DNA of 64,000 bases from Bradyrhizobium stylosanthis (GTDB lineage Bacteria > Pseudomonadota > Alphaproteobacteria > Rhizobiales > Xanthobacteraceae). The first letter of the stretch is position 1. Each line of letters begins with the position of its first letter. Under the pieces are notes generated by a model. The model saw nothing but the letters and a program-made list of their open reading frames with translations. It was not told the DNA's origin and did not search any database. Below are positions 8,624 through 16,122 of the stretch, in pieces. The translations under genes were made by a program, and so were the position numbers. Location of the stretch: the NCBI RefSeq assembly GCF_001641335.1, contig NZ_LVEM01000002.1, positions 1,405,663 to 1,469,662 on the forward strand. Direction: 5' to 3'.

Positions 8624-8796
8624 CAGTCGAACTCAAGCGGGGCCGCCCGGGGAACAACGTCAGTCGGACAGCCCCGCATCGACCACCGCCCTGCACGGAG
8701 AATGGCCGACCGTGAATCTACGGATCGCGCCTTGATGCGGTTTCAGCGCGTGGCGGTGCCATCATTCGACCACGATCTCGACTAAACGCATCTCAC

Positions 8797-8946
8797 ATGC
8801 GCAACCGCATCACACTCTTCGCTTCCGCCCTGATCGTCTTCACCGTCGCGGTCTTCCTCTACGAAGCCCACGCCGGCGCCCCCATGCGCGCGCCGGAACA
8901 TTGCGGCTTCTGGACCACGATCGACGCGGGATTGTCCTGCCGGTAG
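8797..8946 (+). CDS. Small putative exported protein (49 aa)
   Basis: This is a short open frame that starts at an ATG, gives a credible signal peptide or anchor (MRNRITLFASALIVFTVAVF), and ends with APEHCGFWTTIDAGLSC, which has two cysteines. No strong ribosome-binding site is visible. The hydrophobic N-terminus, codon choice like that of neighbouring genes and position in an otherwise empty gap make it likelier than chance, but there is no family assignment. Function unknown. Confidence 0.45.
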   Translation: MRNRITLFASALIVFTVAVFLYEAHAGAPMRAPEHCGFWTTIDAGLSCR

Positions 8947-8968
8947 GGGGGCGCGGGCTCCCTTCTTG

Positions 8969-9117
8969 CGTCGTCCCGGCGAAGGCCGGGACCCATAACC
9001 CCAAGGCGGGGTTTTGCGAAGACTCGTTGGTCGGGACTGACACCCCGCGCGCTCGATAGATTCCGCGGTATGGGTCCCGGCCCCCCGTGCGCAATTGCGC
9101 ACTAGGCCGGGACGACG
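8969..9117. repeat. Dispersed palindromic repeat (cgtcgtcccggcgaaggccg type)
   Basis: Arms reading cgtcgtcccggcgaaggccg at 8969 and its near complement ending at 9117 (ggccgggacgacg) enclose further complementary blocks (gggacccata / tatgggtccc). It lies between two genes and belongs to the common intergenic repeat class. Confidence 0.7.
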
Positions 9118-9134
9118 CTGAGAATATTGCGAGC

Positions 9135-10778
9135 TTAGAACAAGCTGCCCTGATCGACCGGTTTCGCCACACGCTTCGGCGCGGGTTTTGTCTCCTGCGC
9201 AGCGGCCGGCTTCTGTTGCGCCGGTGCACGCTTTGCTGCCGGCGCCGGGCGATCCGCATCCGCGGTCGCGCCGACACGGCCGTCCGCGAACTCGATCTCG
9301 AGCCGCGCGCCGGGGCCGATCGCGTCCGCCGCGTGCAGGGGATGGCCGGCTTCATCGCGCACCAGCGCGAAGCCGCGCGCGAGCACGCTGCGATAGGACA
9401 GCGCGGAGAGCAGCTTGCCGCTGTTCTCGACACGGGCCTCCAGCCGCTGCATCAGCGTGACCAGCGCGCGGCCGGCGCGCTCGGATAGGCGCTGCGTGCG
9501 CTCGCGCTGGCGCGCAATCGCGTTGCGCTGCGCCTGCGCATTCGACAGCTTCGAGGCGCGCAGGCGCACCTCCAGCCCGGCAAAGCGGTCGCGCCGCTGC
9601 CGCAGCAGCGAGCGCGCGGACAGGCCAAGCCGCTCGCCGCACACGGTGAGGCGGTGATCGGCCTGCGAGATCTGGCCGTGCAGCACCCGCAGCGTCAGCT
9701 TGGAGCTCGCCGCGGTAAACCTGCGGAAATGCGCATGCGTATTGGCCTTGAGGCCGCGGGGCAGGGCGCTGCCTGCCGAATCCAGCCGCTGCCGCGGGAT
9801 CGCCAGCAGATCGCCGGCCGACGGCAGCGCGCGCGCGGCGGCACGCAGCTCGTTGCGGCGGCTTTCCTGGGCGCGCTGCCAATAGGCATGGGTGCGCCGT
9901 CCGAGATCGGCGACCTCGACGAACAAGTCGCTGCGCACCGGCACCGCCATCTCGGCCGCGGCCGTCGGCGTCGGCGCGCGCTTGTCGGCGACGAAGTCGA
10001 TCAGCGTGATGTCGGTCTCGTGCCCGACCGCCGAGATCAGCGGGATCATGCTCTCGGCCGCCGCGCGCACCACGATCTCCTCGTTGAACGACCAGAGATC
10101 CTCCAGCGAGCCGCCGCCGCGCGCGACGATCAGCACGTCCGGCCGCGGAATCTTGCCGCCTTCCGGCAGCGCGTTGAAGCCGCGGATCGCGGCCGCGACC
10201 TGCTCGGCCGAGCCTTCGCCCTGCACCTTCACCGGCCACACCAGCACGTGGCGGGGAAAGCGGTCCTCGAGGCGATGCAGGATGTCGCGGATGACGGCAC
10301 CGGTCGGCGAGGTCACGACGCCGATCACCTCGGGGAGCCACGGCAGGAGCTGCTTGCGCGCCTCGTCGAACAGGCCTTCGGCGGCGAGCTTCTTCTTGCG
10401 CTCCTCCATCAGCGCCATCAGGGCGCCGATGCCGGCCGGCTCCAGCGCCTCGATCACGATCTGGTACTTGGATGAGCCCGGATAGGTCGTGAGCTTGCCG
10501 GTGGCGATGACCTCGAGCCCCTCCTGGGGCTTGAAGCGCATGCGCCCGTGCACGCCCTTCCAGATCACCGCCTCGATCTTGGCGCTCTCGTCCTTGAGCG
10601 CGAAATAGCAATGGCCGGAGGAGTGGGCGCCACGGAAGCCGGAGATCTCGCCGCGGACCCGGACATGGCCATAGGTGTCCTCCACGGTCCGCTTCAGGGA
10701 CTGCGAAAGCTCGGAGACGGTGAATTCGAACGCGTTGTTCAGTTGTTCCGCAGGCGGCATCGGCAAACGATTCGGCAT
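9135..10778 (-). CDS. xseA: Exodeoxyribonuclease VII large subunit
   Basis: XseA is the catalytic subunit of exonuclease VII, which degrades single-stranded DNA during repair. At 547 residues it has the N-terminal OB-fold (FTVSELSQSLKRTVEDTYG, then GHCYFALKDE), the catalytic domain with GGGSLEDLWSFN and AVGHETD, a long coiled-coil region rich in Arg/Gln/Leu, and the terminal SLF tail. The extended Ala/Lys/Pro-rich linker before the tail is typical of rhizobial copies. The ATG at 10778 is favoured; another ATG six codons in is possible. The small subunit gene xseB is not in the window. Confidence 0.95.
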   Translation of the reverse strand: MPNRLPMPPAEQLNNAFEFTVSELSQSLKRTVEDTYGHVRVRGEISGFRGAHSSGHCYFALKDESAKIEAVIWKGVHGRMRFKPQEGLEVIATGKLTTYPGSSKYQIVIEALEPAGIGALMALMEERKKKLAAEGLFDEARKQLLPWLPEVIGVVTSPTGAVIRDILHRLEDRFPRHVLVWPVKVQGEGSAEQVAAAIRGFNALPEGGKIPRPDVLIVARGGGSLEDLWSFNEEIVVRAAAESMIPLISAVGHETDITLIDFVADKRAPTPTAAAEMAVPVRSDLFVEVADLGRRTHAYWQRAQESRRNELRAAARALPSAGDLLAIPRQRLDSAGSALPRGLKANTHAHFRRFTAASSKLTLRVLHGQISQADHRLTVCGERLGLSARSLLRQRRDRFAGLEVRLRASKLSNAQAQRNAIARQRERTQRLSERAGRALVTLMQRLEARVENSGKLLSALSYRSVLARGFALVRDEAGHPLHAADAIGPGARLEIEFADGRVGATADADRPAPAAKRAPAQQKPAAAQETKPAPKRVAKPVDQGSLF

Positions 10779-10899
10779 TTTGGGGTCGGACCCGACGTTA
10801 AGGATTTTCGCCTGATAGCGCCAATCCCCTGGGTTGATCGGAAGAGTACTCTGCAGTATAGAGTTCTCTATTGTTGATGCGTTTTGGAGAGGTCGAGCC

Positions 10900-11910
10900 A
10901 TGGCGATCCGGCTGCTGCGCGGCGTTTTGAACGGACTGAAATGGGCCCTGTGTGCGGTCGGCGCCGTGGCGCTGATCCTGGCCGCGATGATCGCAACGCC
11001 GCTGCAGCGGCCGCCGGAGATGCGATCGGTGTCCGATTCCGCCAAGGGAATCGACTGGTCCACGCTGCCGCCGCTGGAGCGGTTTCAGGCCCGTGACGGG
11101 ACCTGGATCGGCTATCGCCATTACCCGCCGGGCGGTGCGGCGACGGGCGGCGGCGCCATCTTCATCCACGGCTCCTCAGGCTCCAGCGGCACCGTCAACC
11201 ATGCGCTGACCCATGCCATTGCCGCGCGCGGCGTGGAGACCTGGGCGCTCGACATCCGCGGCCACGGCGGTTCCGGCACGCGCGGCGACATCGGCTATGT
11301 CGGCCAGCTCGAGGACGACCTCGTCGATTTCGTCGCCCATCTGCGCAAGACGGCGCCGGACCTGCCGCTCACCTTGATCGGCCATTCCGCCGGCGCCGGC
11401 TTCTCGCTGCGCGTCGCCGCGACGCCGATCATGCAGGACATGTTCGTGCGCACCGTGCTGCTCGCGCCCTATCTCGGCTATGACGCGCCGACCAACCGGC
11501 CCAATGCCGGCGGCTGGGCCAGCATCGACCTCCCGCGCTTCTTCGGACTGACCGCGCTGCGCAAGCTCGGCATCGATTGCTGCTCGCAGCTTCCGGTGCT
11601 CGCGCTGGCGGTGCCGCCGACCTCGGCCAAGTACCTCGTCTCCACCTATTCCGATCGCCTGACGCGCAATTACGCGACGCGCGGCTATCGCATCGATCTT
11701 CCGGCGACGACACGTCCGGTCACGATCTTCGGCGCCGGCGAGGACGAGATGATGATCTCGGACAAATATGCGGAGACCGTGCAGGCCATCAAGCCGTCGG
11801 TCGACGTCAAGATCATCGACGGCATCAACCACATGGGCATCGTCACCAATCCGAAGGCGGTCTCCGCGATCGCCGAGGACGTCGCAACGCGCGGGGGCGG
11901 GCAGTCATGA
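10900..11910 (+). CDS. Alpha/beta hydrolase (lysophospholipase-type), membrane-anchored
   Basis: This 336-residue serine hydrolase has one N-terminal transmembrane or signal-anchor segment (about residues 15-32) and an intact triad: nucleophile in GHSAG (Ser163), acid in GEDEM, and His in INHMG near the end. The IHGSSGSS oxyanion block is at about 89-96. The sequence groups with monoacylglycerol lipase/lysophospholipase-like enzymes, but the substrate is unknown. GGAGAGG lies just before the ATG. It is divergent from xseA, whose start is 121 bases away. Confidence 0.85.
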   Translation: MAIRLLRGVLNGLKWALCAVGAVALILAAMIATPLQRPPEMRSVSDSAKGIDWSTLPPLERFQARDGTWIGYRHYPPGGAATGGGAIFIHGSSGSSGTVNHALTHAIAARGVETWALDIRGHGGSGTRGDIGYVGQLEDDLVDFVAHLRKTAPDLPLTLIGHSAGAGFSLRVAATPIMQDMFVRTVLLAPYLGYDAPTNRPNAGGWASIDLPRFFGLTALRKLGIDCCSQLPVLALAVPPTSAKYLVSTYSDRLTRNYATRGYRIDLPATTRPVTIFGAGEDEMMISDKYAETVQAIKPSVDVKIIDGINHMGIVTNPKAVSAIAEDVATRGGGQS

Positions 11911-11929
11911 GGCAAAACGCGCGCGCAGC

Positions 11930-12062
11930 CATCCTTCGAGACGGCTGCTTCGCAGCCTCCTCAGGATGAGGACCGGAAGTGTGGCAGTTGTTTCACAACC
12001 AAAACCTCCTCGAAGCCTCATCCTGAGGAGCCCGCCAAAGGCGGGCGTCTCGAAGGACGAGG
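11930..12062. repeat. Dispersed palindromic repeat (catccttcgagac / gtctcgaagga type)
   Basis: The left arm at 11930-11972 (catccttcgagacgg ... cctcaggatgagg) and the right arm at 12017-12062 (cctcatcctgagg ... gtctcgaaggacgag) are complementary over most of their length and enclose a roughly 45-base AT-richer centre. It lies between the hydrolase and the next gene pair. Confidence 0.75.
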
Positions 12063-12114
12063 CGCGCGCTCAGGTGTCACCGCGTGTCATACGAGATAGC
12101 AGGGACAGAAAGAC

Positions 12115-12669
12115 ATGATCGACAGCAAGGAGGCGTCCGCAGCGCTGGCCGATATCGACGACATCGTCCAGCGCGTGAAGCAGTCGCAGCTCTACGAGCT
12201 TGCGAGCCTCGCGGCGGTCTGGTGGGGCGTGCTGGTGTTCGCAGCCAATCTCGTCACCTGGCTCTGGCCGCTCTGCGCGGTCTACGCCTGGGTCGCCACG
12301 GATGTCGTCGGCGTCGGCGGCATGGTGGCGCTCCGCGTCCTCAATCCACCGCGACACCCGCACGGCGCAGCCTTCGACGTCAGGCTGCTGCTGGTCTTCG
12401 TGCTGTTCTTCGCCTTCGGCTATCTCTGCACCAATGTGATCGGCCATTTCGGTCCGCGCCAGCTCGGCACGTTCTGGCCGCTCTATTTCATGTTGTTCTA
12501 CACGATGGCGGGCCTGTGGTTCGGTCATGCCTTCGTGGCGATCGGTCTCGGCATCGCCGCGCTGACCTTGATCGGCTTCTTCACGATCGGCGAGGCGTTC
12601 CCGCTCTGGATGGCCTTCGTCAACGGCGGCGGCCTGATCCTCGGCGGCCTCTGGATGCGGCGGATCTAG
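12115..12669 (+). CDS. Multi-pass membrane protein paired with a winged-helix regulator
   Basis: This 184-residue protein has a soluble, acidic N-terminal 25 residues followed by five or so hydrophobic helices (for example VWWGVLVFAANLVTWLW and LLLVFVLFFAFGYL) and the C-terminal LWMAFVNGGGLILGGLWMRRI region. It ends four bases before a winged-helix gene, an arrangement that suggests a membrane sensor or effector with its regulator. A copy of its last 20-odd codons recurs at 15403-15480. Family unrecognised; no enzymatic motif seen. Confidence 0.82.
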   Translation: MIDSKEASAALADIDDIVQRVKQSQLYELASLAAVWWGVLVFAANLVTWLWPLCAVYAWVATDVVGVGGMVALRVLNPPRHPHGAAFDVRLLLVFVLFFAFGYLCTNVIGHFGPRQLGTFWPLYFMLFYTMAGLWFGHAFVAIGLGIAALTLIGFFTIGEAFPLWMAFVNGGGLILGGLWMRRI

Positions 12670-12971
12670 CGGCATGGCCGAGCTCGACGACATCATCCAC
12701 CAGCCGCTGCGCCTGAAGATCATGGCCGCGTTGAACGCGCTGCCCGCGACCTCGGGCCTGGAGTTCTCGCGCCTGAAGAAGCTGACGGGCGCGACCGACG
12801 GGAATCTCGGCGCGCATATCGAGACGCTGGCCAAGGCCGGCTACGTGTCGGTCGAGAAGGCCTTCGTCGGCAAGAAGCCGCAAACCACGGTGACCGCCAC
12901 GGCGGCGGGCCGCGGCGCCTTCGCGAGGCATGTCGCGACCTTGCAGGAGATCATCGCGGGGAAGCAGGTTT
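12592..12971 (+). repeat. Segmental duplication, copy A
   Basis: This stretch, the 3' end of the membrane-protein gene plus the winged-helix gene, recurs in the same orientation at 15403-15778. Homology starts at gaggcgtt and ends near gggaagcagg. Most differences within the regulator are at third codon positions. Confidence 0.9.
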
Positions 12972-12973
12972 GA
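12674..12973 (+). CDS. Winged-helix transcriptional regulator
   Basis: This 99-residue protein is of the winged-helix type used for single-domain ArsR/HTH_34-like regulators. The HTH lies in LRLKIMAALNALP, LEFSRLKKLTGATDGNLGAHI (recognition helix) and the wing is YVSVEKAFVGKKPQTTVTAT. It probably binds DNA as a dimer and controls its own operon with the upstream membrane protein, from which it is separated by four bases. A diverged second copy is at 15485-15754. Confidence 0.85.
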   Translation: MAELDDIIHQPLRLKIMAALNALPATSGLEFSRLKKLTGATDGNLGAHIETLAKAGYVSVEKAFVGKKPQTTVTATAAGRGAFARHVATLQEIIAGKQV

Positions 12974-12997
12974 CCGGCGCTCGCAGCAATCGCTGAA

Positions 12998-13564
12998 TTA
13001 TAACCCAAGCGCGACCTCGGCCCATTTCAACATGCGGTCGCTATTGAGAAACGCCAGCACTGCCGGCTCGAGTGACGCAGGCGCGCCCGGTCCAATCAGA
13101 GCCGTCGCGACCACCATGTCGCAACGCTGATTGAAGGCGAGCGAAAGCGCGGTGTTGCGACTTCCCTCGACGCGATAGCCGCGGCTGCGGCCGCGCATCG
13201 GGCCGACGATGATCTCTCGACCGGCACCGGTCGGCGTCGCCTTGCCGATCAGCGCCAGGTCGCCCATTTGATCGAGGTCGCCATCATCGGCGACGCCGGT
13301 GGCACAATTGCAAAAGCCGAGTTTGGCGCGAACATAGAGCTGGACCTCGCCGCCGCAATCGTCGGCCTTGCAGCGGAACGCCTTTCCTCTGCCCCAAGGA
13401 TCTGCGTCGAAAGGCCAGTCGGTTTCCGTCCACACCGGGCGGACTTCGTCGGGTGCCGCTGTCGCGCGTGCCGGTTCGCCGGATCGCAATATCCAGAAGG
13501 CAGCGACAGCGCAGAGCAGTGCTGTGGCTGCGCTGATCGCGACGAATTTGCTTGTCAGGCGCAT
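12998..13564 (-). CDS. Hypothetical protein with N-terminal signal anchor
   Basis: This is a 188-residue protein with a signal peptide or anchor at residues 9-27 and a soluble, Cys-containing body (FRCKADDCGGEVQLYV, FCNCATGV, QRCDMV), suggestive of a periplasmic disulfide-bonded protein. No family is recognised. It lies 39 bases beyond the end of the TPR gene on the same strand, so the two may form an operon. Both lie between the two copies of the duplicated segment. Confidence 0.75.
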   Translation of the reverse strand: MRLTSKFVAISAATALLCAVAAFWILRSGEPARATAAPDEVRPVWTETDWPFDADPWGRGKAFRCKADDCGGEVQLYVRAKLGFCNCATGVADDGDLDQMGDLALIGKATPTGAGREIIVGPMRGRSRGYRVEGSRNTALSLAFNQRCDMVVATALIGPGAPASLEPAVLAFLNSDRMLKWAEVALGL

Positions 13565-13583
13565 TGAAGCTGCCGCAGCACCT

Positions 13584-13617
13584 TTGCTAAATCTGAGTCA
13601 TTGCTAATTCTGAGCCA
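13584..13617. repeat. 17-nt tandem direct repeat at the 3' end of the TPR gene
   Basis: ttgctaaatctgagtca at 13584-13600 is followed directly by ttgctaattctgagcca at 13601-13617 (15 of 17 identical). The second unit holds the stop codon of the TPR gene. Confidence 0.6.
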
Positions 13618-15205
13618 TGAACTTTCGCGCGGCCGCGAGGTCCTCCCGCGAGGAGTCGCCATTGCGCGCCATGTCGACGAGTTTCGCGTAGTATTTGCGC
13701 GCCGTCGCGGCGTCGCCCGCCTTCTCGGCGGCATGAGCGGCACCGATGATCGCGCCAAAACGGTTCGGCTCCTTGCGCATCGTGCTTTCGAACGCGACCA
13801 ATGCCTCGGTCGCCATGCCGCGTTCGAGCAGCATGACCCCGTAAAGCTCGCGTGCCGGGGCAAGCGGTCCGGGCGTCACGATCGATTTTTCGGTTTTGTC
13901 TTCGGCATCGGCGGCAAGGCGCAACGCTTCCAACGCGTCCGCCTGCTTTCCCTGGGCATTGAGCTGCCAAGCGGTGGCGACCTGCCGCTGAATGTCGACG
14001 ATCTCGGCCCAATAGGCGTCCTTGTCCTGCTGCAGCTTGTCCCGCAGCTCCGTCAGCTTGGCGATGTCCGCCGTTGCTGCATCTGCATTGCCGGAGCGCG
14101 CGGCGCCAAGGGCGCGGGCGAAATAGGTGATCGCATCGACATAGGCAAACCGGCTCGGCTCGACCTTCAGCGCGGCTGCGCCCTGCCAATCGCCGCGCTC
14201 GACCATATAGCGCGCCTGGCTCGCCGCTATCGCGTACGGACCGGCGCGGACGGCGGGCGCATAGCCCGTGGTCGCAACCATATCCGCGATGACGTCGCGG
14301 GCTCGGCTGTCCTGCGCGAGCTGGAGCAGGGCGTAGACCATATAGTCGTCGGCATGCAGCTGCTCGCTGGGGTCCTTGCCCTCCTTGGCAGCCTTGGCCG
14401 AACGGCTATTGGCGTCGATGGATTCGTTCCAGTAGCCGACGCGCGTGAAGATATGCGACGGCATATGCAAGGCGTGCGGCGCCGCCGGCGCGATCTCGGA
14501 ATAGCGCTTGGCAGCGTCGAGACCTTGCTCGGCGATCGCCGGATAGTCGTAGAGGTGGATCAGGTAATGCGCGACGCCGGGGTGTCGCGGCTGGCGCTTG
14601 AAGATCGGCTCCAGGATGGCAGCGCCCTTGAGCTGGTTGGCATAGGTCTTGTCGTTTGGCGACGCCGTGACATTCAGCGTGATGGCGTAGGCGATCTGCG
14701 CCTCGTCATCATCGGGGTAGCGCGCGGCGACGGCTTCGGTTGCCTTGAGATAGGCCTGCGCGCGCTGGCCAAACGTCGTCTTTTCGTCGCCCGAATAGAA
14801 GGCCAGCAGCGCGTCGATATAGTCGCGTTCGCGTTGGCTCTTGGCGCCGAGTGCCTTGGCCTTCTGCAGCGCGGCGAGACCCTCGGTGAGGTTTTCCTTC
14901 GGCGCGGGGAAATGCGGATTATACAGCAGACTGAGGGCAATGCCCCAATAGGCGATCGCGCATTCCGGATCGGCCTGCAACGTTTCCTCGAAGATCTCCT
15001 TCGCGGGCCGGTACCAGAAGGAGTGCTGATAACGCATCCCGCGGTCAAAGCGGCGCTGCGCCACCTCGTTGCAGGTGGTCTGGAAGTGAACCTTGCCAAA
15101 CTGCTCGTCGGTCCCGTCCTCCGCGCGAGCGGCAGGCATGGTACAGATCGAGCTCAGCATCGCGAGGGTGAAAAGGGAGACGGTTCTCAAGGCGAGCGCG
15201 CGCAT
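13604..15205 (-). CDS. Exported tetratricopeptide-repeat protein
   Basis: This 533-residue protein has a signal peptide (RTVSLFTLAMLSSICTMPAARA) and TPR-like helical repeats for its full length, e.g. PAKEIFEETLQADPECAIAYWGIAL and a late block RELYGVMLLERGMATEALVAFE. A conserved His-rich patch (HYLIHLYDYPAIAE, APHALHMPSHIFTR) is characteristic of a widespread TPR family with unclear function. GGAGGGG precedes the ATG. It probably acts as a periplasmic scaffold. A long frame on the opposite strand is only its shadow. Confidence 0.83.
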   Translation of the reverse strand: MRALALRTVSLFTLAMLSSICTMPAARAEDGTDEQFGKVHFQTTCNEVAQRRFDRGMRYQHSFWYRPAKEIFEETLQADPECAIAYWGIALSLLYNPHFPAPKENLTEGLAALQKAKALGAKSQRERDYIDALLAFYSGDEKTTFGQRAQAYLKATEAVAARYPDDDEAQIAYAITLNVTASPNDKTYANQLKGAAILEPIFKRQPRHPGVAHYLIHLYDYPAIAEQGLDAAKRYSEIAPAAPHALHMPSHIFTRVGYWNESIDANSRSAKAAKEGKDPSEQLHADDYMVYALLQLAQDSRARDVIADMVATTGYAPAVRAGPYAIAASQARYMVERGDWQGAAALKVEPSRFAYVDAITYFARALGAARSGNADAATADIAKLTELRDKLQQDKDAYWAEIVDIQRQVATAWQLNAQGKQADALEALRLAADAEDKTEKSIVTPGPLAPARELYGVMLLERGMATEALVAFESTMRKEPNRFGAIIGAAHAAEKAGDAATARKYYAKLVDMARNGDSSREDLAAARKFMAQN

Positions 15206-15402
15206 CGGCCCCTCCGTGTCTGTTAGAAATAATCTGATCAGATGGCGCCGATGACGACCAGGGCGCCGAAGTTCGTCGTGCTGAAAATGACGATGGCAAT
15301 TGTATTGCCGAAGGATTTGCCCATTCGCGATGCGAGTCAATGGGAACGGGCGGATTTGCCGTTAGGGCAGCAGGTCTGTCGGGCTCCATCCGTAGGCTGC
15401 GA

Positions 15403-15480
15403 GAGGCGTTTCTGCTCTGGATGGCCTTCGTCAACGGCGGCGGCCTGATCCTCGGCGGCCTCTGGATGCGGCGGATCTAG
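15403..15480 (+). pseudogene. Fragment of the 12115-12669 membrane-protein gene
   Basis: Only the last 20-odd codons are present (LLWMAFVNGGGLILGGLW plus MRRI and stop), in frame and nearly identical to the tail of the gene at 12115-12669. The sequence before it is unrelated, so this is a truncated copy carried along with the second winged-helix gene. Confidence 0.85.
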
Positions 15481-15484
15481 CGGG

Positions 15485-15754
15485 ATGGCGGAGCTCGACG
15501 ACATCATCCACCAGCCGCTGCGCCTGAAGATCATGGCGGCGCTGAACACGCTGCCCGTGTCGGCCGGCCTGGAGTTCTCGCGCCTGAAGAAGCTGACGGG
15601 CGCGACCGACGGGAATCTCGGCGCGCATATCGAGCCGCTGGCCAAGGCGGGCTACGTCTCAGTGGAGAAGGCGTTCGTGGGCAAGAAGCCGCAGACCACG
15701 GTCACCGCAACCGCCGCCGGCCGCGGCGCCTTCGCGCGGCATGTGGCGACGTGA
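15485..15754 (+). CDS. Winged-helix regulator, second copy, prematurely stopped
   Basis: This 89-residue paralogue of the regulator at 12674 has the complete HTH and wing. The frame ends at a TGA after HVAT, where copy A reads THVATLQ-like sequence with TTG; the following codons still read QEIIAGKQ, then a stop, so the last ten residues were lost by substitution rather than frameshift. The many synonymous differences from copy A suggest selection on both before the truncation. It may still fold, or it may be decaying. It has no intact membrane-protein partner. Confidence 0.7.
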   Translation: MAELDDIIHQPLRLKIMAALNTLPVSAGLEFSRLKKLTGATDGNLGAHIEPLAKAGYVSVEKAFVGKKPQTTVTATAAGRGAFARHVAT

Positions 15755-15783
15755 CAGGAGATCATTGCGGGGAAGCAGGGCTA

Positions 15784-16122
15784 GGCCATCGGCAAGACCG
15801 GTACAGTTGGGCGGGTCCGACAAACCAACGGCATCGGCATTGAAAATACTAGCAAGTTTGCGTTCACGCCCGGGCTTTTGTAGCTGCAATTTTCATTCTG
15901 CCAGATGTGTCTGCGAACCTAGGCCCGATGCAGCAACCATCACGCGGCGGTCCCTAGGGAGGGACCTCATCTCATTCCAAGCCTTTGAGATAGCCCTGCT
16001 TTTATCCGCCGCTAGCAGCACTATGTAGCGCTGCGCTGAGGCTACGACAACCCTTGAGCGATTGAAGAACGTAGGCTCTAACTCGACCGGTAGTTGGTCC
16101 TGCTGAAAACTGAGTCGCCGCA
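15784..16122. other. Gene-free leader region before the reverse transcriptase
   Basis: These 339 bases hold no convincing gene. They are AT-richer than the flanks. A hairpin of ggtccct / agggacc with a four-base loop lies at 15949-15966. There is no good ribosome-binding site before the RT start. The region could hold the RT promoter or a structured RNA, but nothing proves either. Confidence 0.5.

Larger units (their letters stand above)
15403..15778 (+). repeat. Segmental duplication, copy B
   Basis: Second copy of the 12592-12971 segment, same orientation, 2.8 kb downstream. The two copies bracket the hypothetical and TPR genes. Confidence 0.9.

Noticed and set aside
11930..12062. Inverted repeat as insertion-sequence ends
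   Set aside because: No transposase or target duplication is seen; it has the form of the dispersed intergenic palindromes.
13601..15226. 541-codon frame opposite the TPR gene
   Set aside because: The minus strand encodes a signal peptide and regular TPR helices; the plus frame has Arg/Gly-biased shadow composition.
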